A DNA stretch of 64,000 bases from Tabrizicola sp. TH137 (GTDB lineage Bacteria; Pseudomonadota; Alphaproteobacteria; Rhodobacterales; Rhodobacteraceae). The translations under genes and the position numbers were made by a program. The notes under the pieces were generated by a model, which was given only the letters and a program-made list of their open reading frames with translations, searched no databases and had not been told where the DNA came from. Shown here piece by piece: positions 1 through 8,605 of the stretch. Numbering within the stretch: the first letter of the stretch is position 1; every line of letters starts with the position of its first letter. Location of the stretch: positions 310,001-374,000 of the forward strand of contig NZ_PKRQ01000004.1 of the NCBI RefSeq assembly GCF_002855575.1, in the 5' to 3' direction.

Positions 1-83
1 TTCTCGCGGGCGACGATCAGCCGACGGATCGTGCCGCGCCAGAGGGCGGCGGCCTCCTGCGCGTCGGGGCCGGGGTCAGTCAT
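1..83 (-). CDS. Partial unknown ORF, cut by window edge
   Basis: Only about 27 N-terminal codons are inside the window. It starts with ATG at 83 on the minus strand and runs off the left end. The start overlaps the 3' end of arfB by 8 bases (arfB stop at 76-78), so it is probably the next gene of the same operon. The visible residues begin MTDPGPDAQ and show no recognisable domain. Function cannot be assigned. Confidence 0.5.
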   Translation of the reverse strand, partial: MTDPGPDAQEAAALWRGTIRRLIVARE

Positions 84-501
84 CCTCGCCCTCGACTCGA
101 CCGCGCAGCGATTTCACCTCGCCGCGGACGGATTTCGCGGCGAGACGGCGGCGCTGGCTGCCGAGGGTGGGCTTGGTCGCGATGCGGCGCTTCGGGGCGA
201 CGAGGGCCTGACGGATGAGGTCGGCGAGACGGTCGCGCGCAATCTCGCGGTTGCGGGCCTGACTGCGGGTTTCATCGACCTGAAGGACAATCGCGCCCTC
301 TGTTGTCCAGCGCCGCCCGGCGAGACGTTTCAGCCGGGCCTTCACCGGGGCGGGCAGGTGGGGGGAACGCTCTGCCTCGAAGCGGAGTTCGACGGCGGTG
401 GAGACCTTGTTCACATTCTGCCCGCCGGGGCCGGAGGCGCGCACGAACTGTTCGGAAAGTTCCCAATCGGCGATGGAGATGGTGTCGGTGATGCGCAGCA
501 T
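76..501 (-). CDS. arfB: Alternative ribosome-rescue factor ArfB (YaeJ-type peptidyl-tRNA hydrolase)
   Basis: A 141-residue class-I release-factor-like protein. It has the catalytic GGQ motif in the context ASGPGGQNVNKVST near residues 25-35 and a basic C-terminal tail (QRRRLAAKSVRGEVK), the part that in this family enters the empty mRNA channel of stalled ribosomes. It lacks the codon-recognition domains of RF1/RF2, as ArfB proteins do, and the length is typical (about 140). Known role of the family: hydrolysis of peptidyl-tRNA on non-stop ribosomes. The start at ATG 501 (MLRITDT) gives the family length; an upstream in-frame ATG at 600 would read through a terminator-like hairpin and is not used. 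A small ORF follows with overlap. Confidence 0.9.
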   Translation of the reverse strand: MLRITDTISIADWELSEQFVRASGPGGQNVNKVSTAVELRFEAERSPHLPAPVKARLKRLAGRRWTTEGAIVLQVDETRSQARNREIARDRLADLIRQALVAPKRRIATKPTLGSQRRRLAAKSVRGEVKSLRGRVEGEDD

Positions 502-531
502 GGCACGCTCGGGCAGTCGTGTTTCATAAGA

Positions 532-560
532 GAAAGGGTCGCCTGGACGGCGACCCTTTC
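532..560 (-). terminator. Strong hairpin, probable terminator of the short element at 561-720
   Basis: Perfect 12-bp stem (532-543 with 549-560) around a 5-base loop. On the minus strand it is followed by a pyrimidine run (TTTCTCTT), which suits a Rho-independent terminator. It lies upstream of the arfB start at 501 and downstream of the short element at 631-703, so it would end a minus-strand transcript of roughly 180 nt. On the plus strand no T-run follows. Confidence 0.55.
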
Positions 561-630
561 CGAGATCCAAGGAGATGGGCCAGTTAGGTTTCAAGCCCAA
601 TCAGGTAGACTGTCGACTGAGGGGCTGCCC

Positions 631-687
631 TCAGAAAACGATCCTCCTGACTGTCCCGACACCTCTCTCCAATGTAGCTCTAGACAC
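631..687 (-). CDS. Possible 18-codon leader-type ORF behind an extreme Shine-Dalgarno
   Basis: GTG at 687-685 opens 18 codons (MSRATLERGVGTVRRIVF) ending in TGA at 633-631. It sits 7 bases after AGGAGG inside a 16-base perfect complement to the 16S 3' end (688-703), ideal spacing for initiation. A terminator hairpin lies about 70 bases downstream. I do not recognise the peptide. It could be a real micropeptide, a leader ORF, or a by-product of a small RNA that carries the ribosome-binding sequence for another reason. No homology evidence is available. Confidence 0.3.
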   Translation of the reverse strand: MSRATLERGVGTVRRIVF

Positions 688-703
688 TGGATCACCTCCT
701 TTC
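688..703 (-). promoter_or_regulatory. Full-length complement of the 16S rRNA 3' end (extreme SD)
   Basis: The minus strand reads GAAAGGAGGTGATCCA, pairing without mismatch over 16 bases with the 16S 3' end (TGGATCACCTCCTTTC, which is seen on the plus strand here). Ordinary SD sites in this window pair over 4-7 bases. The surroundings do not match the rest of 16S, so this is not an rRNA fragment. A possible -35 (TTGACG) lies upstream at about 745-750 minus strand, at the 3' end of the queuosine transporter gene, but no convincing -10 pairs with it. Confidence 0.6.
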
Positions 704-757
704 AATGGGTTTCAGATAGGGGGAGGGTGACACAGATTTTGTGTTCGTCAACAGATT

Positions 758-1381
758 TCACGCAACCCTTGCCGTGAATCGGTGGATCGCAAAGCGAAAC
801 GGCAACAATGCGAGCAGATCGACGGCGATCTTCACCAACCAGTCCGCAAAGCCCAGCGAAACCCAGAAAGGAACCTCTGGCCCGAAGCCCAGAAGGGCGG
901 TCGGCTGCGCGGCCCAGGACACGTCATTGCCGGGTTCCAGAAGGGTGAGCGTGGTGGAGAAGGCGATGGAGAAGAAGATCGCCGTGTCGAGCGAGGAGCC
1001 GACGAAGGTGGAGATGAAGGGGGCCTGCCACCAGGCGCGGGCGCGGAGCCGGTCGAAGATCATCACGTCGATGAGCTGCGCGGTCAGGAAGGCGATGCCG
1101 GAGCCCAGCGCAACGCGCATCGTCACCAGAGGGCCGTATTCGCCGATGATCTGGGTGCCGATGGCCGAGCAGGCCAGGCCGGTGGCAAAGCCGGCATAGA
1201 CCACGCGGCGGGCGGCGGCGGCGCCTTCCAGCCGGTTGACGATGTCGGAGACGAGGAAGGCCAGCGGATAGGTGAAGGCACCCCAGGTAAGCCAGGTGCC
1301 GATGGGATACTGGACAAGGATGTTGGAGGCCACGACGACGATGGTCATGGCGAGGACGCCAAAGAGCGAGATGCGGGTCAT
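758..1381 (-). CDS. Queuosine precursor transporter (YhhQ/VUT family)
   Basis: A 207-residue integral membrane protein with about six hydrophobic segments. It has family-type sequence, for example PLAFLVSDIVNRLEG near residues 40-54 and the acidic/aromatic pattern around QLIDVMIFDRLR. YhhQ/QueT proteins import preQ0/preQ1-type precursors for queuosine tRNA modification. The start at ATG 1381 gives the usual length (about 200-220). It is a single gene, with the short element at 532-703 downstream. I looked for a preQ1 riboswitch upstream and saw no clear one. The exact substrate is inferred from the family. Confidence 0.8.
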   Translation of the reverse strand: MTRISLFGVLAMTIVVVASNILVQYPIGTWLTWGAFTYPLAFLVSDIVNRLEGAAAARRVVYAGFATGLACSAIGTQIIGEYGPLVTMRVALGSGIAFLTAQLIDVMIFDRLRARAWWQAPFISTFVGSSLDTAIFFSIAFSTTLTLLEPGNDVSWAAQPTALLGFGPEVPFWVSLGFADWLVKIAVDLLALLPFRFAIHRFTARVA

Positions 1382-1469
1382 GTCTGGTGTTCCGTTTTGA
1401 CAAGGTCGCGGAGACTTGGCCCCCCGCTGATCGGAGGACGCGGTCCCCTACGCCCCTGGGGCGGGCCTG

Positions 1470-2402
1470 TCAATCGTCCGTCGCCGTGCCAGCAATCGGG
1501 TCAGGTGGGGGAAGAATGCGGTATTCGACAATCTCGGTCGTCTGGAAGAAGTAGAAATTGTCATCCGAGATCATGGTGAGGCGCAGCGTGCCGTCCGGCG
1601 CGCGCCAGACCGAAATGCTTTCGAGATTGTCGTGCTGGCCCACGCTGCTTTGCAATTCGGTGCGTTCATCCGAAAGGCCGGTTTCGGAGAGGGCGAAGCT
1701 GCGGACGCGGGAGGCGAAGCCGGTTACGCCGTGGAATTCGCGTTCCAGAAGGTAGAAGCGGCCATCGGGGCCGATATCGGCGCCGACGGCAAGGAAGCCG
1801 CCGTCGCGGCGCAGCGAGAAGGGTTGATCCCAGCTGCCGTCGCGATAGCGCCAGATGGGAAAGGGGCGGGTCAGTTCGCCAGACCGTTCCGGCAGGGTGT
1901 AGAGCGTGCCATCAGGGCCGATGGCGAGGGCTTCGAGCGCGGAGTTGCGCTGCATCCGGGCGAATTCGCGTGGCGTGATGAGGTTGCGCGCCGGTCCGTC
2001 GAGCGTGTCGTAACGCAGCACGCGGGGGATCTGTTCGAAGGAGATATAGAAGCTGCCATCGGGCCCTTGCGCCAGACCTTCGGCATCCTGACGCCCGCGG
2101 GAGAGTGGCGCCTCGAACCTTCCGCGCAGGAAGCGGAGCGGTTGCGCCTGAATGGCGGTGATGCGGCCTTCGGCATCGCGGGTGAAGGTGCCTTGGGTCC
2201 ACCAGCCCTTGTCGGTGACAGCGGCGAAGGACAGGCCATCATCCGACAGTTCAATCCCGGAAAGCCCGCCGAAATTCGGGTCATCCATCTGCCATGGCGT
2301 GGCGGCAAGAAAGCCTGCGGGATAGGGTTGGCTGGCGCTGCCCTGAAGGCCAAGAACCAGAAACATCCCCGCCGTCAGGGCGAGGAAAGGACGTTTCGGC
2401 AT
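1470..2402 (-). CDS. Secreted esterase-like phytase-family protein (beta-propeller)
   Basis: A 310-residue protein with an N-terminal signal peptide ([21 protein letters not shown], cleaved near ASA/Q), so exported. The mature part has repeating beta-rich D-G-x-F/L-Y elements ([30 protein letters not shown]) and the family pattern [13 protein letters not shown] near residues 43-55 and DNLESISVW near the C-terminus. This matches the 'esterase-like activity of phytase' family; real substrates are unknown. The start at ATG 2402 lies inside the end of mepA (28-base overlap), so translation is probably coupled to mepA. The long upstream extension of the frame is noncoding by comparison with mepA. 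Confidence 0.75.
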   Translation of the reverse strand: MPKRPFLALTAGMFLVLGLQGSASQPYPAGFLAATPWQMDDPNFGGLSGIELSDDGLSFAAVTDKGWWTQGTFTRDAEGRITAIQAQPLRFLRGRFEAPLSRGRQDAEGLAQGPDGSFYISFEQIPRVLRYDTLDGPARNLITPREFARMQRNSALEALAIGPDGTLYTLPERSGELTRPFPIWRYRDGSWDQPFSLRRDGGFLAVGADIGPDGRFYLLEREFHGVTGFASRVRSFALSETGLSDERTELQSSVGQHDNLESISVWRAPDGTLRLTMISDDNFYFFQTTEIVEYRILPPPDPIAGTATDD

Positions 2403-3265
2403 TGTCTGGGCAGATCGGCAAGGGTGTAATCGCGCGCGCCGCGCTGGCGCGGAACGGGTTTGGCGTTCGGGTCCGGCTTGGGGTTGAGGTATTCGTCCGA
2501 CACCCACCACATCAGCGTATCGTCGCAGCCATCGCCGCCGTTCGACAGTTCCTTCACGGTCGGGGTCTGGCCGTCGCAATGCCGCGCGCCGCGCGGGCAT
2601 TTGAGGCGGATGTGGAAATGGGTTTCGTGGCCGCCGATGGGGCGGATCTTCTGAAGCCAGTCGCGATCGGCGCGGGTGGCGGATTTGCACATCTCGATCT
2701 TGACCGCAGCGGCGACGAAGATGCGGTCCACGCGGGCATCGGAGGCGGCGGCGCGCAGGAGCGCGTGATGGGCTGGCGTCCAGTTTTCGGTCACGCTGCG
2801 CTGATCGGCGGAGCGGACGGGGATGGAGGAAATCTCTTCACGTTCCTGGCGGGACAGGTCGAGGCGGCGGGGCGGCAGCATCCAGACATCGGCATCGAGC
2901 CCGATCTGGTGGGAGGCGTGGCCGCTGGTCATCGGGCCGCCGCGGGGTTGGCTGATGTCGCCGATATAGAGGCCGGGCCAGCCGATCTGACGGGCGGCCT
3001 CGCTCAGGTCGATGAGATAGTCGATCATCACCGGATGGCCCCAGTTGCGGTTGCGCGAGAGGCGCATGGCCTGCCAGGTGGGGCCGGTTTCGGGCAGGGC
3101 GATCAGGCCGTCGGCGCAGCCCTTGTTATAGGTGCCGTAGGGCATGGGGCGGGAGTCGGTCGGCAAGGAGGCCGCGCCGAAAAGCTGGTTCGCCTTGGTT
3201 TCCGCCTGTGCGGGCAGCGCGAGGGCAACTGCCAGCAACCATCCTGCCAATCGTCCGATCATCAC
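2375..3265 (-). CDS. mepA: Penicillin-insensitive murein endopeptidase MepA
   Basis: A 296-residue peptidase M74 with a signal peptide ending at about residue 21 (ALPAQA/E). The zinc-ligand motifs are intact: [16 protein letters not shown] (about residues 114-129) and [12 protein letters not shown] (about 213-224). Family function: cleavage of D-Ala-meso-DAP cross-links in periplasmic peptidoglycan. Cysteines near the C-terminus (CDGQ, GCDD, QCRN) fit the conserved disulphides. It is followed by the phytase-family gene with a 28-base overlap and overlaps the upstream MFS gene by 4 bases, so the three probably form one operon. Confidence 0.9.
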   Translation of the reverse strand: MMIGRLAGWLLAVALALPAQAETKANQLFGAASLPTDSRPMPYGTYNKGCADGLIALPETGPTWQAMRLSRNRNWGHPVMIDYLIDLSEAARQIGWPGLYIGDISQPRGGPMTSGHASHQIGLDADVWMLPPRRLDLSRQEREEISSIPVRSADQRSVTENWTPAHHALLRAAASDARVDRIFVAAAVKIEMCKSATRADRDWLQKIRPIGGHETHFHIRLKCPRGARHCDGQTPTVKELSNGGDGCDDTLMWWVSDEYLNPKPDPNAKPVPRQRGARDYTLADLPRQCRNVLSSP

Positions 3266-4608
3266 GCCTGTTCGCCCTTTGCCCTGACGAAGACTAGCAG
3301 AAGGAGGCCGATCAGGAACATCACGATCAGCGGAGAGATGCCGATGCGCTGCGATCCGCTGATCGTGGTGGCCAGCGCGATAAGGGCGGGGGAGATGAAG
3401 GAGGCGACCTTGCCGGAGAGGGCGAAGAGGCCGAAGGCTTCGGTCGCGCGGTCGGGGGTGGTGTGGCGGACCATCATGGTGCGGGAGGCGGCCTGAAGCG
3501 CCCCGCAGGCGAAGAAGATGTCGTCGGAGGCCGAGGAGGCCGGGTCGAGGGGGATGCCCCAGAGGCTTTCGCGGGTCATCCCGACGATGATGAGGCAGAC
3601 GAAGATGAGGATGACGATGCAGGTGGCGATGACGGGCTTGGGGCCGAAACGGCGGTCGGCCTTGCCGCCGATCCAGCTGGCGACCATGGCGGTGAGGGCA
3701 CCGACGACGCCGAAGACGCCGATCTGGGTGATTTCCCAGCCCAGGACGCCGGAGGCATAGACGCCGCCGAAGCCGTAGAGGGCATTGAGCGCGTCGCGGT
3801 AGAAGAGCGAGGAGGCGAGATAGGCCGAGAGGCTGCCGCGGTAGCGGAGCGAGGCGAGAAGGTCGCGCAGGCTGGCCATGGCGCGGCCGAGGTGGAGGGG
3901 GCGGCGTTCCGTACGGGGTTCGCGGACCCAGACGAAGAAGGGGATCATGAAGACCGCATACCAGATCGCGGTGAAGGGGCCGACGGCGCGGGTGCCTTCG
4001 CGCGCCTCGGGGTCGAGGCCGAAGAGGGGGTCGAGGCCGATGAGGGTTTTCCCCGTGGCGCTGTTTTCGGCGAAGAAGAGCAGCATGATGGCCAGCGCCA
4101 GCACGCCGCCCAGATAGCCGAAGGCGAAGCCGGAGCCGGAGATGGCACCCATGTCGTCATGGTCGGACAGGCTGGGCATCAGGGCGTTGGTGAAGATGGT
4201 GGCGAATTCCATCCCGATGAAGCCCAGGCCGAAGAAGGCCACCGCCCAGAAGAGGTTGTCGCCCCCCGGCGCGATGAACCAGAGCGCGAAGGACCCAAGG
4301 ATGTAGAAGGCCGAGAAGAACCAGACCCAGATCATGCGGCGTCCGGTGCTGTCGGCGATGGCCCCCAGAAAGGGCGCAAGGATCGCGATGAGAACAGAGG
4401 AGATGGCGAGACCTGCGCCCCAATAGGCCTGTGCGGCCGCACCTGCCGCCTCGGCATCCACGCCTTCGGCCATGTAGGCACCGCGGGCGATTTCTGCGAA
4501 ATAGGGGCCGAAGATGAAGGTCAGGAGCAGGGTGTTGTAGGGCTGGCTGGCCCAGTCGAAGAACCACCAGCCCCAGATGCGCCTTTTCGCGCTGACCGTG
4601 CCTGCCAT
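3262..4608 (-). CDS. MFS transporter, UMF1 (Atg22-like) family
   Basis: A 448-residue major facilitator protein with about 12 transmembrane segments. The N-terminus (SAKRRIWGWWFFDWASQPYNTLLLTF) has the W-x-x-x-D-W-A-x-x-x-Y pattern typical of UMF1 transporters, and the MFS loop motif appears as GAIADSTGRR. Substrate is unknown for most members. The start at ATG 4608 is chosen because it begins right before the family motif and is preceded by the purine-rich CAGGGCAGGGGGC element. It overlaps mepA by 4 bases (ATGA-type junction) and is the first gene of a probable three-gene unit. Confidence 0.8.
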   Translation of the reverse strand: MAGTVSAKRRIWGWWFFDWASQPYNTLLLTFIFGPYFAEIARGAYMAEGVDAEAAGAAAQAYWGAGLAISSVLIAILAPFLGAIADSTGRRMIWVWFFSAFYILGSFALWFIAPGGDNLFWAVAFFGLGFIGMEFATIFTNALMPSLSDHDDMGAISGSGFAFGYLGGVLALAIMLLFFAENSATGKTLIGLDPLFGLDPEAREGTRAVGPFTAIWYAVFMIPFFVWVREPRTERRPLHLGRAMASLRDLLASLRYRGSLSAYLASSLFYRDALNALYGFGGVYASGVLGWEITQIGVFGVVGALTAMVASWIGGKADRRFGPKPVIATCIVILIFVCLIIVGMTRESLWGIPLDPASSASDDIFFACGALQAASRTMMVRHTTPDRATEAFGLFALSGKVASFISPALIALATTISGSQRIGISPLIVMFLIGLLLLVFVRAKGEQA

Positions 4609-4678
4609 GACTGCCCCCTGCCCTGTTGGCCTTTTCGCGGATTGAATCGCGAAACAGGCCGTGGCGCAAGCTTGGCGT

Positions 4679-5209
4679 TCAGCGGGCGGGCGGCCAGGCG
4701 CGCCGATCTTCGGCCGCGATCCAGGCCTGCACGAAATCCGGCAAGGCCGGGCTGTCCACCGGCTGGCCCATGGCGGCCAGGACGCGGGAGGGGGCCACGA
4801 TGCCGTCTTTCGACGTGACGGCGGAACGGATGACCTGATGGCTGGTGCAATCATCGCCCTTCCACATCGACTGTTCGATGTAGAGGAAGCGGTGATCCCA
4901 GCCGATGCAGCGGCTGTGGATCGTCACCGCATCGAAAGCGCGGACGCGGCGGCGGTAGCGGACGGTATTGCCTGCCACAGTCAGCCCCCAGCGATTGGCA
5001 AGCAGCACCTGTTTCAGCCCCGTGCGGATGCCCAGGGGGATGCGGCCCAGATCGTAGAGGGTGAGGGTGCGGCCATTGTTCAGCTCGACCCAGGGATCAA
5101 GGTCCCAGGGCCAGCAGCGATGGGTGCTGACATGGGTGCCCAAGATGGGAAGGGCGGGGGCGTTGCGGAACTTCCACAACTCTTTCGCCATGCGGAGGAA
5201 AGGATACAT
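4679..5209 (-). CDS. Acyl-CoA thioesterase-like protein (hot-dog fold)
   Basis: A 176-residue protein resembling 4-hydroxybenzoyl-CoA thioesterase/THEM6-type proteins. It has the early DLDPWVELNNGRTLTLYDLGR segment (about residues 36-56), which is the D-x-x-x-H/E-x-N-N-x-x-Y region of the fold, followed by beta strands and a GWDHRFLYIEQ segment. Members hydrolyse acyl-CoA thioesters in the cytoplasm; the substrate here is not predictable. It stands alone on the minus strand, divergent from yggT, with 171 bases between them. Confidence 0.65.
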   Translation of the reverse strand: MYPFLRMAKELWKFRNAPALPILGTHVSTHRCWPWDLDPWVELNNGRTLTLYDLGRIPLGIRTGLKQVLLANRWGLTVAGNTVRYRRRVRAFDAVTIHSRCIGWDHRFLYIEQSMWKGDDCTSHQVIRSAVTSKDGIVAPSRVLAAMGQPVDSPALPDFVQAWIAAEDRRAWPPAR

Positions 5210-5380
5210 CGGGCGACTCCTGTTGCCATCGGGGTGCCTTCTGGGCGGCGCGAGGTCAAGCGGTGACGTTGCGCCCGCCGGGCATGCAAGATTTCCGGGG
5301 GATCACACTGTCTAGGGCGTTGCGAAACGGCCCTTCTCCCGCTAGGTCTGACACAAGCCCTAGTATGCGGAGGCCGCCGA

Positions 5381-5668
5381 ATGACCTCGATCCTGCAAAT
5401 CCTGCTGTTGATCCTCGATATCGCGCAATGGATCATCCTGGCCCATATCATCATGAGCTGGCTGATCAACTTCCAGGTCCTGAACCTGCGCCAACCGCTG
5501 GTGGCGCAGATCTGGGACGGGTTGAACCGGATTCTTGAACCGATTTACTCGCGCGTCCGGTCTGTCCTGCCCAATCTGGGCGGGATCGACCTTGCGCCGC
5601 TGGTCGTGCTGATCGCGGTCTATGCGCTGCGGATCGTGCTGATCAACAACTCCGCCGCCTTCATGTGA
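5381..5668 (+). CDS. YggT family membrane protein
   Basis: A 95-residue protein with two hydrophobic segments (about residues 5-25 and 73-90) and the YggT signature: short loop with IIMSWLINF and then a PxxP-like region around LEPIYSRVRSVLPNLGGIDLAPL. YggT proteins are linked to osmotic tolerance and, in other bacteria, to positioning of cell-division proteins; mechanism is unclear. A purine-rich RBS (GCGGAGG) precedes the ATG. recQ follows on the same strand after 71 bases. Confidence 0.85.
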   Translation: MTSILQILLLILDIAQWIILAHIIMSWLINFQVLNLRQPLVAQIWDGLNRILEPIYSRVRSVLPNLGGIDLAPLVVLIAVYALRIVLINNSAAFM

Positions 5669-5739
5669 CTTCACTCTCCCTAAACCACGCCCGGGTAGGC
5701 TCGCCCTGCCCTTCCCCCGATTCAGGCCCCCTGCCGCCC

Positions 5740-7782
5740 ATGACCGATCCCGAAACGCTGCTGCGCTCCGTCTTCGGATTTCCGGGGTTCCGCCCCGGTC
5801 AGGCCGAGATCGTGGAGGCGGTGCTGGAGGGACGCAACACGCTGGCCATCATGCCGACGGGGGGCGGGAAGTCACTTTGCTTTCAACTGCCCGCATTGTG
5901 CCGGGAGGGGGTGACGGTGGTCATCTCGCCGCTGATTGCGCTGATGCGGGATCAGGTGCGGGCTTTGCGCGCGGCGGGGGTGGAGGCGGGTGCGCTCACC
6001 TCGGGCAATACGGATGGGGAGACGGAAGAGGTCTTTGCCGCGCTGGATGAGGGGCGGCTGAAACTTCTTTACATCGCGCCGGAGCGGTTGGCCTCGGCTG
6101 CCACTTTGCCGATGCTGCGGCGGATCGGGACGCGGCTGATCGCGGTCGATGAGGCGCATTGCGTAAGCCAGTGGGGGCATGACTTTCGCCCCGATTACCT
6201 GCGGATCGGCGAGGTGCGGCGGGCGCTGGGGGTGCCGCTGGCGGCCTTTACCGCGACAGCGGATGAAGAGACGCGGGGCGAAATCGTCACGCGTCTGTTC
6301 GACGGGGTGGCCCCTGCCACCTTCCTGCGCGGGTTCGACCGGCCGAACATCCATCTGGCCTTTGCGGTGAAGGACAATCCGCGCACGCAGGTCCTGCGCT
6401 TTGCCGCCGCGCGGAAGGGGCAATCGGGCATCGTCTATTGCGCGACGCGGGCAAAGACCGAGACGCTGGCGCAGGCCCTGGGCGAGGCGGGGCATGCGGC
6501 CTGTTTCTATCATGGCGGGATGGACCCGGAGGCGCGGCGGCAGGTCGAGGCACGGTTCCAGCGCGAGGATGGGCTGATCGTGGTGGCGACCATCGCCTTC
6601 GGCATGGGGATCGACAAGCCGGATATCCGCTGGGTCGCCCATGCGGACCTGCCGAAGTCGATCGAAGGGTATTATCAGGAGATCGGGCGCGCGGGGCGCG
6701 ACGGGGCGGCGGCAGAGACGATGACGCTTTATGGCCCCGACGACATAAGGTTGCGGCGGTCGCAGATCGACGAGGGGCTGGCGCCGCCGGATCGGAAGGC
6801 GGCGGATCACGCGCGGCTGAACGCGCTGCTGGGTCTGGCCGAGGCGGTGGGGTGTCGGCGGCAGGTGCTGCTGGGCTATTTCGGCGAGGCGGCGGAGCCT
6901 TGCGGGAATTGCGACATCTGCGACCGGCCCGCCGTTGTGTTCGATGCGACGGATGCGGTGCGCAAGGCGCTGTCGGCGATCCTGCGGACGGGGGAATGGT
7001 TCGGGGCGGGGCATCTGATCGACATTCTGACCGGGCAGGCGACCGACAAGGTGCGCGAACGGGGGCATGACAAGCTGCCCACCTTTGCCGTGGGGCGGGA
7101 GTTGACGAAGGCCGCCTGGGGTGCGGTGTTCCGGCAGATGATGGGGCGCGATCTGGTGCGGCCCGACCCGGAGCGGCATGGCGCGCTGCGGATGACCGAG
7201 GCGGCGCGGCCGATCCTGCGGGGGGAGGCGTCGATCACCCTGCGGAAGGATACGGTGGATGCGGCGCGGCCGACAGTGGCGGTGAAGGCGCTGGTGTCGG
7301 ATGAGGATGCGCCGCTTCTGTCGGCGCTGAAGGCCAAGCGGCGGGCGCTGGCCGAGGCGGCGGGGGTGCCGGCCTATGTGATCTTCCCTGACCGGACGCT
7401 GATCGAGATGGCAGAACGGCGGCCCGCCACGATGGATGCGATGGCGGGGATCACGGGGGTGGGGGCGAAGAAGCTGGAGAGCTATGGCGCGGCCTTCCTT
7501 GAGGTGATCTGCGGCGCGGTGGAGGTGTTGCATCCGCAACGGATGCGGCTGGCGGGGCGTGAGGCGGGGCCGGTCTTCGACCGGTTGGCCGATGTGCAGG
7601 TGGCGCTGTCGCGGGGCGAGGACGGGACGGGGAAATACCTGTCGGTGACCCATTCCACCTTGCGGATCATCGCGGAGCGGCGGCCTTCGACGCTGACGGA
7701 GTTGCAGCGGATCCAGGGGATGGGCGACCAGAAGGTGGAGCGGTTCGGCGAGGCCTTTCTTTCGGTCTTGCGCGAGGCGTGA
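5740..7782 (+). CDS. recQ: ATP-dependent DNA helicase RecQ
   Basis: A 680-residue RecQ. It shows Walker A MPTGGGKSLCFQLP (about residue 50), the DEAH box in VDEAHCVSQWGHDFRPDY, the helicase C domain ending in EIGRAGRDG, a zinc site with Cys spacing around EPCGNCDICDRP, a winged-helix RQC region, and two C-terminal HRDC-like modules (about residues 520-590 and 605-675, each with an I-x-G-x-G/M-x-x-K motif). It unwinds DNA 3'-5' in recombination and repair of stalled forks. The start at ATG 5740 (MTDPETLLRSVFG) fits the family N-terminus; the frame extends upstream without homology. Tandem HRDC domains are found in some RecQs but not in E. coli RecQ. Confidence 0.95.
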   Translation: MTDPETLLRSVFGFPGFRPGQAEIVEAVLEGRNTLAIMPTGGGKSLCFQLPALCREGVTVVISPLIALMRDQVRALRAAGVEAGALTSGNTDGETEEVFAALDEGRLKLLYIAPERLASAATLPMLRRIGTRLIAVDEAHCVSQWGHDFRPDYLRIGEVRRALGVPLAAFTATADEETRGEIVTRLFDGVAPATFLRGFDRPNIHLAFAVKDNPRTQVLRFAAARKGQSGIVYCATRAKTETLAQALGEAGHAACFYHGGMDPEARRQVEARFQREDGLIVVATIAFGMGIDKPDIRWVAHADLPKSIEGYYQEIGRAGRDGAAAETMTLYGPDDIRLRRSQIDEGLAPPDRKAADHARLNALLGLAEAVGCRRQVLLGYFGEAAEPCGNCDICDRPAVVFDATDAVRKALSAILRTGEWFGAGHLIDILTGQATDKVRERGHDKLPTFAVGRELTKAAWGAVFRQMMGRDLVRPDPERHGALRMTEAARPILRGEASITLRKDTVDAARPTVAVKALVSDEDAPLLSALKAKRRALAEAAGVPAYVIFPDRTLIEMAERRPATMDAMAGITGVGAKKLESYGAAFLEVICGAVEVLHPQRMRLAGREAGPVFDRLADVQVALSRGEDGTGKYLSVTHSTLRIIAERRPSTLTELQRIQGMGDQKVERFGEAFLSVLREA

Positions 7783-7814
7783 CGGGGGCTATTTCGGGTG
7801 CGAAGGAGAGTGCC

Positions 7815-8603
7815 ATGCTGACCGTGATTTCCCCTGCGAAACGACTGGACGAGACGCGGCGCGAGCTGCCCGGCGGGTTTGAGCCGACGGAGCCTGCCTT
7901 TGCCGCAGAGGCGGTGAAGCTGGCCAAGATCGCGCGCGGGCTTTCGGTGGCGGAGTTGCGGGGGCTGATGGGGATATCCGAGCCCCTGGCCAAGCTGAAC
8001 GCGGAGCGGTTCCGGGCGTTTCAGGCGAAACCTGCGGCGGGGGCAGTGTGGCCCGCGGCCTTTTGCTTTGATGGCGACACCTATGCCGGGCTGGAGGCGA
8101 AGACGCTGGATGCCGATGCGCTGCGCTGGGCGCAGGGGCGGTTGCGGATCTTGTCGGGGCTGTACGGGTTGCTGCGGCCGTTGGACCTGATCCAGCCTTA
8201 CCGGCTGGAGATGGGCAGCCGTCTGGCCAATCCGAAGGGGGCCGATCTTTATGCCTACTGGGGAAGCCGGATTTCCAAGGCCCTGAACCAGGCGGCGGAA
8301 GAGGCGGGGACGGGTGTTCTGGTGAACTGCGCTTCGCAGGAATACTTCGGGGCGGTCGATCCCAAGGCGCTGAAGCTGCGGGTGATCACACCGGTGTTTC
8401 TGGAAGGGGCGGGGGACGGGGCGAAGGTCGTTTCCTTCTTTGCCAAGAGGGCGCGCGGCGCGATGGCGCGGTTCATCGCGGAGAACCGCCTGACGGAGGC
8501 AGAAGACCTGCGCGGCTTTGGCACGGGGGGCTATGCCTTTGATGCCGGGGCCAGCGGCGGGGACCGGCTGGTGTTCCGGCGCGACGAGGCGGCGGCGGCC
8601 TGA
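7815..8603 (+). CDS. yaaA: Peroxide-stress protein YaaA (DUF328)
   Basis: A 262-residue protein with the family N-terminus (MLTVISPAKRLD) and the conserved segments YGLLRPLDLIQPYRLEMG and VNCASQEYF, and C-terminal GFGTGGYAFD. In E. coli YaaA limits free iron and protects from hydrogen peroxide; later work shows a DNA-binding fold. The start at ATG 7815 has an SD (GGAGAG) a few bases upstream and gives normal length (about 255-260). It lies 33 bases after recQ and may be cotranscribed; it converges with the histidine kinase gene 2 bases away. Confidence 0.9.
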   Translation: MLTVISPAKRLDETRRELPGGFEPTEPAFAAEAVKLAKIARGLSVAELRGLMGISEPLAKLNAERFRAFQAKPAAGAVWPAAFCFDGDTYAGLEAKTLDADALRWAQGRLRILSGLYGLLRPLDLIQPYRLEMGSRLANPKGADLYAYWGSRISKALNQAAEEAGTGVLVNCASQEYFGAVDPKALKLRVITPVFLEGAGDGAKVVSFFAKRARGAMARFIAENRLTEAEDLRGFGTGGYAFDAGASGGDRLVFRRDEAAAA

Positions 8604-8605
8604 CC

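Noticed and set aside
661-720. 16S rRNA gene fragment
   Set aside because: Only the last 16 bases match the 16S 3' end; flanking sequence has no rRNA similarity, so it is an SD-type sequence on the other strand.
1382-1469. preQ1-type riboswitch upstream of the queuosine precursor transporter
   Set aside because: The 88-base region shows no convincing pseudoknot pattern or A-rich tail of known preQ1 classes.
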